From DAOTXL01 sp034435455 (lineage in GTDB: Bacteria; Chloroflexota; Anaerolineae; JAAYZQ01), in assembly GCA_034435455.1 (NCBI GenBank), contig DAOTXL010000102.1, positions 1 through 64,000 of the forward strand: a DNA stretch of 64,000 bases, written 5' to 3'. The notes beneath the pieces were generated by a model, which did no database searches, had not been told where the DNA came from, and saw only the letters and a program-made list of their open reading frames with translations. The translations under genes were made by a program, and so were the position numbers. Shown here in pieces: positions 33,540-41,490 of the stretch. Numbering within the stretch: the stretch's first letter is position 1; each line of letters starts with the position of its first letter.

Positions 33540-36297
33540 GTTTTTGATACTCCTCCATTTCCAACCAGTTTCGCCCCACCCGGACCTCCACCTTCAACGG
33601 GGCCTTGAGGGGATAGGCGCCCTCCATCGTTTCGATGACCAGGGGGGCGACCCGCTCCACCTCCCCCTGCGGCACCTCCAGCACCAGCTCGTCGTGGACC
33701 TGCAGGATCATCCGGCTGCGCAGGCCCTGCTCTTTGAGCGCCCGCCACAGGCGGTTCATGGCCACTTTTAGAATGTCGGCGGCGGTGCCCTGGATGGGGG
33801 CGTTCACCGCCATGCGGTAGGCCCCCTCGCGGGCGACGGCCGCCGTCTGGGCGGTGGGAGAGAGCTCCGGGAAGTAGCGGCGTCGGCCCAGCAGCGTCTC
33901 GACGTAGCCCTGTTCGCGGGCCTGCCGGCGGGTGTGGTCAATGTACTCCTTGACCTTGGGGTAGGTCCTGAAATAGGTCTGGATAAAGGCCTCTGCCTCT
34001 TCCTGGGTCAACCCGGTTCGCTCCGCCAGGCCATAGCCGGTCACGCCGTAGCTGATGGCAAAGTTGGTCATCTTGGCCACGCGGCGTTGGGCAGGCGTCA
34101 CCGCGTCCAGGGGTACGCCGTAGATGGCCGCCGCCGTGCTGGCATGGATATCCTCCCCACGGGCAAAGGCGGCCAACATGGCCGGGTCGCCGGAGATGTG
34201 GGCCAGGATGCGCAGCTCCACCTGAGAATAGTCGGCGGCCAGCAGCAGGCAGCCCTCCTCGGCCACAAAGGCCCGGCGGATCTCGCGGCCTATGTCGGTG
34301 CGGATGGGGATATTTTGCAGGTTGGGGTTGCTGCTGCTGACCCGGCCGGTCACGGTACCCACCTGGTTGTAGGAGGTGTGCACCCGGCCCGTGCGGGGGT
34401 TGACCAGCGCCGGCAAGGCATCCACGTAGGTGCCTTTCAGTTTGGAAAGCTGGCGGTGTTCCAGGATGAGGTCCACTACCGGATGTTTGCCGCGCAGCTT
34501 TTCCAGAACCTCGGCAGCGGTGGAATAGTGGCCCGACGCGCTCCGGCGCATCCCCGGCAGGGTCAGCCCCATCTCGTCGAACAGGGCGACGCTGAGCTGC
34601 TGGGGGGAGTTGATATTGATGGCGTGGCCCACCTGCTTCTCAATCTCCTCCTGGAGTTGGCCCAGCCGCTCCCCCATCTGCCGCCCCATCTCGGCCAGGG
34701 CGTTGACGTCCAGTTTGACCCCCGCCCGCTGCATGTCTACGATCACCGGCACCAGGGGCATCTCGACTTCGGCAAAGAGATCCCCCAGCGCCTTCTCCCG
34801 CAGTTCCGGCAGGAGTTGCTTCGCCAAGCGCAGGGTCATGTCGGCGTCGGCGCAGGCATAGGCAGCGACCTTTTCGACCGGCACCCGGTCTATTGTGATC
34901 TGCTTCCGGCCACTGCCGATCAGCTCTTCGATGGGCGTCATCTCCACGCCCAGGCGTCGCCAGGCCAGGTCCTTCAGCCCCAGGCTGTGGCTGCCGGGGT
35001 CCAGCAGCCACGCCGCGATCATGGTGTCGCAGGTCACGGGCGTCACCTCCAGGCCGACCTGGGCCAGCACCGTCAGATCATAGTTGGCGTTGTGGGCATA
35101 TTTCGGCACCCGGGGGTCTTGGAGGAGCGGCCTGAGCTTTTCGATGACGGTTGGGAGGGGGATGGCCGGAGGTTGAAGATCGGGGCCGACGGGCAGGTAG
35201 CAGGCGGTGCCCTCCCGGCCGCTCAGGGCAATGCCGACCAGCCGGGCGGCCATCGGATCGGTGCTGGTGGCTTCTACGTCCACGACCACCGCCGGGCTTT
35301 GCCGCAACCCGGCGACCATCGCTTCCAGCGCCGCCACGTCCTCCACGAGGCGATAGTCGTTTTTGGGGGGCTTGTCCGCTTTGGCTTCCTCGCCGAACAG
35401 CGAGAGTTGCTTCACCCCCTGCTCTTTGGCCGTCGGCAGGCGGTTCAACAGGGTGCGGAACTCCAGTTCGCGGAACAGCGCCATCACCGCCTCGCGGTCC
35501 AGTTCCCGCACCCGACACGCCTCCAGGTCGAGCGCCACCGGGACATCGGCGGTGAGGGTCACCAGGTGTTTGCTGAGAAACGCCATCTCGCGGCCCTGTT
35601 CCAGCGCACTGCGGACCCGCCTGTCTTCGATCTCGTCCAGGTGCCGGTAGATCTCTTCGAGGCTGCCATATTTTTGCAGCAGCGCCGTTGCCCTCTTTTC
35701 GCCGATGCCCCGCACGCCGGGCACATTATCGCTAGAGTCGCCGACCAGTGCCTTATAGTCCGCCAGTTGTTTCGGTGCCAGGCCGTAGCGCCGGCGGATG
35801 CCGGTCTCGTCATAGATCACGGTGTCGCCGAACTGTCGCCCGGGGGTGAGCACCCGCACACCGGGGCGGATGAGCTGAAAGGTGTCGGTGTCGCCGGTGA
35901 CAATGAGGGTTTCCAGCCCTCGGGTTTCGGCCTGATGGCTCAGGGCGGCCAACACATCGTCGGCCTCAAAGCCCTCGGCCGAGTAGGTGGGGATGCGGAA
36001 GGCGCTCAGCAACTCCGCGATCCGTCGAAACTGAAGGCGCAGGCTATCGGGCATTTCGGCGCGATTGGCCTTGTACGCGGCATACTCCTCATGGCGAAAG
36101 GTGCGCCCCCGGTCAAAGGCCACGGCCAGATAGGTGGGCTGCTCGTCGCGCAGGACGTTGAGCAACATCGAAGCGAAACCGAACACGGCATTGGTCAGTT
36201 CGCCGCGCGAGGTGGCCATGTCGGACGGCAGGGCAAAGAAGGCGCGATAGACCAGGGCGTGGCCGTCAATCAGCACCAGTTTGGCAGGAACAGACAT
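33526..36297 (-). CDS. polA: DNA polymerase I (5' nuclease, 3'-5' exonuclease and polymerase domains)
   Basis: A 923-residue PolA for Okazaki-fragment maturation and repair. The 5' nuclease is at ~1-300 (LVLIDGHALVYRAFFALPSD; VTGDTDTFQLI; ALVGDSSDNVPGVRGIGEKR). The proofreading domain keeps all expected acids: VVVDVEATSTDP, HNANYDLTVL and YACADADMTL. Polymerase motifs are ADYSQVELRILAHISGD (A), RRVAKMTNFAISYGVTGYGL (B) and QVHDELVLEVP (C). The ATG at 36297 gives MSVPAKLVLIDG; upstream in-frame residues belong to cinA on the same strand and are rejected. Proofreading is probably active, unlike Taq-type PolA. Confidence 0.96.
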   Translation of the reverse strand: MSVPAKLVLIDGHALVYRAFFALPSDMATSRGELTNAVFGFASMLLNVLRDEQPTYLAVAFDRGRTFRHEEYAAYKANRAEMPDSLRLQFRRIAELLSAFRIPTYSAEGFEADDVLAALSHQAETRGLETLIVTGDTDTFQLIRPGVRVLTPGRQFGDTVIYDETGIRRRYGLAPKQLADYKALVGDSSDNVPGVRGIGEKRATALLQKYGSLEEIYRHLDEIEDRRVRSALEQGREMAFLSKHLVTLTADVPVALDLEACRVRELDREAVMALFRELEFRTLLNRLPTAKEQGVKQLSLFGEEAKADKPPKNDYRLVEDVAALEAMVAGLRQSPAVVVDVEATSTDPMAARLVGIALSGREGTACYLPVGPDLQPPAIPLPTVIEKLRPLLQDPRVPKYAHNANYDLTVLAQVGLEVTPVTCDTMIAAWLLDPGSHSLGLKDLAWRRLGVEMTPIEELIGSGRKQITIDRVPVEKVAAYACADADMTLRLAKQLLPELREKALGDLFAEVEMPLVPVIVDMQRAGVKLDVNALAEMGRQMGERLGQLQEEIEKQVGHAININSPQQLSVALFDEMGLTLPGMRRSASGHYSTAAEVLEKLRGKHPVVDLILEHRQLSKLKGTYVDALPALVNPRTGRVHTSYNQVGTVTGRVSSSNPNLQNIPIRTDIGREIRRAFVAEEGCLLLAADYSQVELRILAHISGDPAMLAAFARGEDIHASTAAAIYGVPLDAVTPAQRRVAKMTNFAISYGVTGYGLAERTGLTQEEAEAFIQTYFRTYPKVKEYIDHTRRQAREQGYVETLLGRRRYFPELSPTAQTAAVAREGAYRMAVNAPIQGTAADILKVAMNRLWRALKEQGLRSRMILQVHDELVLEVPQGEVERVAPLVIETMEGAYPLKAPLKVEVRVGRNWLEMEEYQKHGPG

Positions 36298-36328
36298 TGC
36301 ACTTTTCTCCTTTGCTCCGGGCCGGGCC

Positions 36329-37543
36329 CTATTGGGCCCAACCATCGGCCAGGCCCAGCAACAGGCGCCGCAGGAATTCCAGGGCCAGGGTTGTCGTCCA
36401 GGTCCGGGCGCGGTCGTCCTGGCCGCGGAAACGGGTCTGGCGCACATCGGCGCTGCTGGCCGAAACCACCGCCACCCACGGCTGGTCGGTCCCGTTTGGG
36501 CCGTGGCCCACCACTGTCAGGCCGTGCGAGGTCCCCCATGCCCGGCGCACCCCCTGGGCCAGGGCCACCGCCGCGGCCTGGCCGGTTCCTTCTACCTCCG
36601 GCAGGTGCAGGAATCGGGCCAGGTCCGGGCCGTCGGCGGCCACCAGCCCACCGCGGAAGACATCGGGATGGGCGCTCATACGGCGGCTGAGGTCGCCGCC
36701 GGTGAGCGTCTCGGCGACGGCCAGCGTCGCGCCCTGCCCGCGCAGCAGGTCGGCCACGACCGCTTCCAGCGTTGCCTCGCCGGTGGCATAGATGGCCGCG
36801 CCCAGGCGCTGGCGGATACGGGCCTCCAGGTCGGCCAGCAACGCTTCGGCCTCGGCCTGGGTGGGGGCCTTGGCCACGAGGCGCACGTCGGTCTGGCCGG
36901 GATGGGCCGACAGCCCGACGGTAGGGTTGGCCAAAGTCTCCAGGTCGGCGAGGGCCTGGTCTATGCGGCTTTCGCCCACGGCCACGGTGCGCAGGATGCG
37001 GGTGACGATCACCTCCTGCTGCCCCCCCAGCCGCTTTTGCAGGTAGGGCACCACCGTATGCTCCATCAGATAGCGCATCTCGTGGGGCACCCCCGGCAGG
37101 GTAATGATGGTCCCTTGCCCCTCTTCGACGATAAAGCCGGGAGCGGTGCCTACCGGGTTCTCGATAGGGAGGCAGCCCTCCGGCAGGCAGGCCTGGCGTC
37201 GGTTGTTGTCGGTCATGCGGGCACCGGCCCGGACAAAAAAGGCTTCGATCTGGGCCAGCAGATGGGGGTGCAGCACCAGGGGCCGTCCGGTGACGCGGGC
37301 TACCGCCTCGCGGGTCACGTCGTCCACCGTGGGCCCCAGGCCGCCCGTGACCAGGATGAGATCGGCGCGGGCCAGCGCCAGTTCGAGCGCCTGGGCGATG
37401 CGCCCCTCGTTGTCGCCCACGGTGGTGCGGAAGTACAAGTCAATGCCCAGGTCCCGCAACTGGCGGGCCAGGTAGGTCGCGTTGGTGTCGTCAATCTGAC
37501 CCAGCAGCAGTTCGGTGCCGGTGGTGATGATCTCGGCCCGCAT
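36329..37543 (-). CDS. cinA: CinA-like protein with a degenerate C-terminal deamidase domain
   Basis: A 404-residue CinA. The N-terminal molybdopterin-binding-like/ADP-ribose pyrophosphatase domain is intact: AEIITTGTELLLGQIDDTNA, LVTGGLGPTVDDVTREAVA, ITLPGVPHEMRYLM. The C-terminal NMN-deamidase (PncC) domain is abnormal: the AES(C/L)TGG signature reads AETLTGG (residues 277-283), the YSNxxK block is replaced by VAADGPDLARF, and GIAGPxGG is replaced by VVGHGPNGTDQ. So deamidase activity is probably lost. Start at ATG 37543 (MRAEII); upstream of polA by 31 bp. Confidence 0.88.
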   Translation of the reverse strand: MRAEIITTGTELLLGQIDDTNATYLARQLRDLGIDLYFRTTVGDNEGRIAQALELALARADLILVTGGLGPTVDDVTREAVARVTGRPLVLHPHLLAQIEAFFVRAGARMTDNNRRQACLPEGCLPIENPVGTAPGFIVEEGQGTIITLPGVPHEMRYLMEHTVVPYLQKRLGGQQEVIVTRILRTVAVGESRIDQALADLETLANPTVGLSAHPGQTDVRLVAKAPTQAEAEALLADLEARIRQRLGAAIYATGEATLEAVVADLLRGQGATLAVAETLTGGDLSRRMSAHPDVFRGGLVAADGPDLARFLHLPEVEGTGQAAAVALAQGVRRAWGTSHGLTVVGHGPNGTDQPWVAVVSASSADVRQTRFRGQDDRARTWTTTLALEFLRRLLLGLADGWAQ

Positions 37544-37568
37544 AACCCCTCCCTCTGTGCGCACCATT

Positions 37569-37668
37569 TTGACAGGGTTAGATGGACCTCCTGGACGGCA
37601 GGTCCGACCTCTCCTCTACCCCCTGGCCCCGGAAGGGGGTTGGGGGAGGTCCGATCTAACAATGTCAA
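37569..37668. repeat. 100-bp imperfect inverted-repeat element (MITE-like)
   Basis: Arms begin TTGACAGGGTTAGATGGACC on the left and end CCGATCTAACAATGTCAA on the right, pairing with a few mismatches. The centre, CTCTACCCCCTGGCCCC then GGAAGGGGGTTGGGGGAGG, is itself palindromic and is shared with the element at 61200-61284. It lies between divergent cinA and HAD genes and encodes nothing. Confidence 0.65.
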
Positions 37669-37733
37669 CTTTATTTTACCACAGGAAGGAGGAAGGCACC
37701 AAGTAGGGGGAGGGATGTTTCGGGAAGGTTCTC

Positions 37734-37762
37734 TTGCCTGAGAGCCGGTTCTGGCGTATAAT
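37734..37762 (+). promoter_or_regulatory. Promoter of the HAD phosphatase gene
   Basis: TTGCCT (37734-37739), 17-bp spacer, consensus TATAAT (37757-37762); a strong GGAGGAGG ribosome site follows before ATG 37792. Confidence 0.7.
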
Positions 37763-37791
37763 GGGGCCAGTCTGTTGACAGGAGGAGGTGG

Positions 37792-38451
37792 ATGGGCCGG
37801 ATTGCTGCACTGTTTGACATGGACAAGACCCTGCTGGACACCAGCTCCGGTCAGCTTTACGCCCGCTACCTGTACCGCAACGGCCAGATGAAGCGCAGGG
37901 AGATGGCGCGGGTGTTCTGGTGGGGCCTTCTCAGTCGGTTGGGGGTGCTGGACATGCAGAGCCTGCTCCCCCGGCTGTTGGCCGGCGCGGCCGGCGATGA
38001 TGAAGGGGCGATGCGCGCCCTGTGCGACCGCTGGTTTGTGGAAGAGGTGCTGCCCCACCTGAGCGAGCGGGGACAGCAGCGGGTGGCCGAACACCGGGCC
38101 CAGGGGCACGTGGTGGCCATCGTCTCGGCCTCGACCCAATATGTCGTGGGGCCGTTGGCCGCGCATCTGGGGATCCCGGGCCAGTATGTTTGCACCCGCC
38201 TGGTGAGCCGGGATGGACGGTTTACGGGGGAGATCGAGCCGCCGGCCTGTTACGGCCAGGGCAAGGTGGTCTGGGCCGAGCGGTTTGCGGCCGAATATGG
38301 CGTGGACCTGTCGGCCAGCACCTTTTACACCGACAGCATCAGCGATCGGCCGCTTCTGGAGCGGGTGGGCCATCCTGTGGCGGTGAATCCCGATCCCCGG
38401 CTGCGGCGGCTGGCACGAAAGCGGGGCTGGCCGGTGGAGAGGTTCTATTGA
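37792..38451 (+). CDS. HAD-IB family phosphatase (SerB-like)
   Basis: A 219-residue haloacid-dehalogenase-superfamily hydrolase, subfamily IB. Motif I is FDMDKTLLDTSSG, motif II AIVSASTQYVVG, motif III the Lys in GQGKVVWAERF, and motif IV TDSISDRPLLE. These enzymes hydrolyse phosphomonoesters such as phosphoserine; many family members of this length act on lipid-linked or sugar phosphates. The substrate is not known. The last ~113 bp overlap, on the opposite strand, the 3' end of acpS. Confidence 0.88.
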   Translation: MGRIAALFDMDKTLLDTSSGQLYARYLYRNGQMKRREMARVFWWGLLSRLGVLDMQSLLPRLLAGAAGDDEGAMRALCDRWFVEEVLPHLSERGQQRVAEHRAQGHVVAIVSASTQYVVGPLAAHLGIPGQYVCTRLVSRDGRFTGEIEPPACYGQGKVVWAERFAAEYGVDLSASTFYTDSISDRPLLERVGHPVAVNPDPRLRRLARKRGWPVERFY

Positions 38452-38872
38452 GCCAGCCGGAAGCAACGACCAGGGCCACCGCGTAGCCGCGTTCGTGCGA
38501 CAGGCTGATGGCCCAGTGGCGCAGGCCCTGCTCCTCGGCCAGGGCCAACGCCCGGCCTGACAGGCGGACCCCCGGCTTGCCCCAGGGGTCGGACAACACC
38601 TCCACCTCTCGCCAGCCGATGCCGTGGCTGCTGAGGTGGGCCAGCCCCACCCCCAGGGCTTTGGAAACCGCTTCCTTGGCGGCCAGGCGAACGGCCAGCT
38701 CCGGCAACCGGTGGCCATAGCGGGCGATCTCCTCTGGCGTGTAGATGCGCGTCAGAAAGCGGTCGCCGTACCGCTCTACCGCCCGCCGCAGGCGCTCTAT
38801 CTCCACCAGGTCCACGCCGACGGCCAATAGGGGCGACGCATGCGTCGCCCCTACGCTAGGCTCCTTCGCCAT
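38339..38872 (-). CDS. acpS: Holo-[acyl-carrier-protein] synthase
   Basis: Transfers 4'-phosphopantetheine from CoA to acyl carrier protein. The core is AVGVDLVEIERLRRAVERYG (metal Asp) and LAVRLAAKEAVSKALGVGL (metal Glu, CoA site), ending HWAISLSHERGYAVALVVAS. The frame is 177 residues, against ~120-130 for AcpS: ~15 N-terminal residues come from a 26-bp palindrome (PSVGATHASPLL), and ~37 C-terminal residues run antisense across the end of the HAD gene. A TTG at 38827 would give the normal N-terminus (MAVGVDLVE). Overlaps the 3' end of the upstream UDP-glucose dehydrogenase by 17 bp, so probably translated from that mRNA. Confidence 0.85.
   Translation of the reverse strand: MAKEPSVGATHASPLLAVGVDLVEIERLRRAVERYGDRFLTRIYTPEEIARYGHRLPELAVRLAAKEAVSKALGVGLAHLSSHGIGWREVEVLSDPWGKPGVRLSGRALALAEEQGLRHWAISLSHERGYAVALVVASGWLNRTSPPASPAFVPAAAAGDRDSPPQDGPPAPEAADR
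38828..38853. repeat. 26-bp perfect palindrome within the start of acpS
   Basis: TAGGGGCGACGCA followed directly by its complement TGCGTCGCCCCTA. The related motif GTAGGGGC...GCCCCTAC is a common small palindromic repeat in several phyla, and its usual translation VGATHASPL appears here in frame. It starts 2 bp after the UDP-glucose dehydrogenase stop. Confidence 0.8.
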
Positions 38873-40169
38873 TGTAGCCCCGGCCCATGCCCCGGTATAT
38901 GAACCCCATCTCGGCCATCCGCCTGGGATCGTAGATGTTGCGGCCATCCACCAGCACCGGCTGGCGCATGGATGCCTTGATGCGGGCCATATCGAGCTGC
39001 TTGAACTCGTTCCATTCGGTCACCAGGATCAGACCATCGGCCCCTTCGGCCACCTGGTAGGGATCCTGGCAAAAGACCACATCTTGGAGCAGCCGCCGGG
39101 CGTTCTCCTGGGCCTCCGGGTCATAGGCCTTGACCGTGGCTCCCTCGTGCTGGAGCATGTGGACCAGGCTGATAGAGGGCGCATCGCGCATATCATCGGT
39201 GTTGGGCTTGAAGGCCAGCCCCCACAGGCCGATGGTCTTGCCCCGAAAGCCGCCCAGGATATGGCGCAGCTTCTGGATCAACCGCTTGCGTTGGTCATAG
39301 TTGACATGGGTCACGGCCCGCAGGATTTCGGGGTTCTCGCCATAGAGTTCGGCCATGTGGATCAGCGCCTTGACATCTTTGGGGAAGCAACTGCCGCCCC
39401 AGCCGATGCCGGCCCCCAAAAAGTGGGGGGAGATGCGGTGATCGGTGCCCATGCCGTGGGCCACCTCCTTGACGTCGGCGCCCAGCGCCTCGCAGATGTT
39501 GGCGATTTCGTTGATGAACGAGATCTTGGTCGCCAGGAAGGCGTTAGAGGCGTACTTGATCATCTCGGCCGTCCGCAGGTCGGTGATGATCCGCTCGCCG
39601 CCCAGCGGGTAATAGAGCTCCGCCACCCGTTCGGCGGCCCGGCGGTTGGTGGAGCCCAGCACGATGCGGTCGGGGTTCATGAAATCATAGACGCCCGACC
39701 CTTCGCGCAGGAATTCGGGGTTGCTGACCACCCAGAAGGGCACATCCTCGCCGCGGATTTCGCGCACAATGTCGGCCACCCAGTCGCCGGTGCCGATCGG
39801 CACGGTGCTCTTGTTGACAATGATCACCTCTTTGTGGATGCGCCGGGCGATCTCTTCCGCCGTGGCGTTGACGTGGGCCAGGTCGGCCTCGCCCTCGATG
39901 CCGGTGGGCGTGCCCACCGCGATGAACACAAACTCGGCGTCGGCCATCGCCTCATCCCAATCGGTGGTAAAGTGCAGGCGGCCCGCCTCGCTGTTGCGCC
40001 GGACGATCTCTTCCAGGCCCGGCTCATAGATGGGCAGGATGCCCTTTTTCAGGTTCTCCGACTTTTCCCGGTTGCGGTTGATGCAGATGACCTGGTTGCC
40101 CAGGTCGGCCAGACAGGCACCGGTCACCAAACCCACGTACCCGACGCCTACGACTGTGATGTTCGCCAT
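38856..40169 (-). CDS. UDP-glucose 6-dehydrogenase, copy 1
   Basis: A 437-residue UDP-glucose/GDP-mannose dehydrogenase-family enzyme making UDP-glucuronate (two NAD+ consumed). N-terminal Rossmann loop GVGYVGLVTGACLADLG, catalytic Cys in GGSCFPKDVKALIHMAE, substrate loop KYASNAFLATKISFINEIAN and the C-terminal NAD domain GLAFKPNTDDMRDAPS. All expected residues are present. It is about as long as and clearly paralogous to the gene at 42803-44101. Next to each other with the M16 peptidases, it appears co-transcribed with them. Confidence 0.93.
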   Translation of the reverse strand: MANITVVGVGYVGLVTGACLADLGNQVICINRNREKSENLKKGILPIYEPGLEEIVRRNSEAGRLHFTTDWDEAMADAEFVFIAVGTPTGIEGEADLAHVNATAEEIARRIHKEVIIVNKSTVPIGTGDWVADIVREIRGEDVPFWVVSNPEFLREGSGVYDFMNPDRIVLGSTNRRAAERVAELYYPLGGERIITDLRTAEMIKYASNAFLATKISFINEIANICEALGADVKEVAHGMGTDHRISPHFLGAGIGWGGSCFPKDVKALIHMAELYGENPEILRAVTHVNYDQRKRLIQKLRHILGGFRGKTIGLWGLAFKPNTDDMRDAPSISLVHMLQHEGATVKAYDPEAQENARRLLQDVVFCQDPYQVAEGADGLILVTEWNEFKQLDMARIKASMRQPVLVDGRNIYDPRRMAEMGFIYRGMGRGYNGEGA

Positions 40170-40182
40170 CTTCTTCTCCTCT

Positions 40183-40203
40183 TCTCAATTCTAATATCTA
40201 ATA
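40183..40203. repeat. Heptamer tandem repeat (3 units)
   Basis: TCTCAAT, TCTAATA, TCTAATA between the inactive M16 peptidase gene and UDP-glucose dehydrogenase copy 1. A shorter and weaker example of the heptamer family. Confidence 0.45.
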
Positions 40204-40208
40204 CCCGA

Positions 40209-41480
40209 TCAATCTTGTCCCGGCCCGGCAACCGCCAGAGCATAGATATCCGGATCCAAATATTTCCGGGCCATTTCCTGTACATCCTGGGCAGTGACCT
40301 GATGGACCAGAGAGGCATAGCGTTCCAGATAGTCCAGCCCCAGGCCGTGGCGCTCCATATCCAGCAGGGTCCCGACCAGCCCCTCGTTTGTTTCCAGGCG
40401 CAGGGGCATCGAGCCGGTGAGGAACGACTGGCTGTCGGCCAGTTCGGCAGCGGGGAGCGGTTCGTCGCGCAGGCAGCGCACCTCCCGGCGGATGCTGTCA
40501 ATAGCCTGTTCCACGTTGGCCGGGTTGACTCCGGCGATGACCAGCCACGGGCCGGCGCCCAGCCCGGCTTCGAGGCGGCTGTAGACATAGTAGGCCAGCC
40601 CCTGCCGGTCGCGGATGTGGTCGCCCAGGCGGCCCATCATGCCGAAAACGCCCAGGATGGTGTTGGTCAGGTGGGCTTTCATAAAGTCGGGATCGTTGCG
40701 GGCCAGCGCCGGCCAGCCCAGCACGATATCGGCCTGAGCTTTGCCGACCACGGGCACTGCCTGGCGGCGCGGCCCGCTGAGCTGCACCCTCGGCGGGATA
40801 CTCCGGTTAGGGGTCGCCTCCGGGGCCTGCCAGTCTCCCAACCTGGAGTGCACCCGGTCCACCACCGCCCCGGCCGAGATGGCTCCCACCACTACGACGA
40901 TCATCCCCGCCGGGGAGTAATGCCGCCGGTAATATCCGACCAGGTCGTCGCGGCCCAGGGTGGCCACGGTCTCTTCGTACCCCTGAACGCTGCGGCCGTA
41001 GGGGTGGTTGGGGTAGAGCAGGGCATCGAAGGTCAGGCGGGCCATGCGGCGTGTATCGTGGGCGCGCCGTTTCAGGTCGGTGAGGATCTGGCCCTGGAGC
41101 CGGGTGGCCTCGTCGGGCGGGAAGGTGGGGTGCTGCAGGCAGTCGGCCAGGATGTCCAGGAGCAGGTCCAGGTCCTCGGCCAGGGCCTTGCCGCCAAAGC
41201 CGACGGTGTGGACGCCGCTGTGGAAGGCCAACTGGGCCCCCACCGATTCCAGCGCTTTGTTGATCTGCTCAAAGGTGCGCGTCGCGGTGCCGCGCATCAG
41301 CATCCCGGCGGTGAAATTCGCCAGCCCGGCCTGCTCCGGCGCTTCGTCGAGCGACCCGGCCCACAGGGACCCGCCGATCACCACCGCCGGGCTGCTGTGG
41401 TTTTCGTAGAGGAGCAGGACGATGCCGTTGGGCAGTTCGACGCGGGTGATCGTTTCCGGTGAGGGGATGGATGCGGTCAC
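40209..41480 (-). CDS. M16-family peptidase homologue, catalytically inactive partner
   Basis: A ~423-residue M16B protein. Where active members have HxxEH the sequence is AGLANFTAGMLMRGT, so zinc binding and catalysis are lost. The C-terminal half keeps the RxxxGLxY pattern (RDRQGLAYYVYSRLEAG), typical of the non-catalytic subunit that completes the active site of its partner. GTG 41480 is chosen because GGAGG stands 7 nt before it; the longer frame starts inside the upstream gene's region. It is 10 bp downstream of the active M16 gene, so the two should form a heterodimer. Confidence 0.87.
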   Translation of the reverse strand: MTASIPSPETITRVELPNGIVLLLYENHSSPAVVIGGSLWAGSLDEAPEQAGLANFTAGMLMRGTATRTFEQINKALESVGAQLAFHSGVHTVGFGGKALAEDLDLLLDILADCLQHPTFPPDEATRLQGQILTDLKRRAHDTRRMARLTFDALLYPNHPYGRSVQGYEETVATLGRDDLVGYYRRHYSPAGMIVVVVGAISAGAVVDRVHSRLGDWQAPEATPNRSIPPRVQLSGPRRQAVPVVGKAQADIVLGWPALARNDPDFMKAHLTNTILGVFGMMGRLGDHIRDRQGLAYYVYSRLEAGLGAGPWLVIAGVNPANVEQAIDSIRREVRCLRDEPLPAAELADSQSFLTGSMPLRLETNEGLVGTLLDMERHGLGLDYLERYASLVHQVTAQDVQEMARKYLDPDIYALAVAGPGQD

Positions 41481-41490
41481 AAATTGCCTC

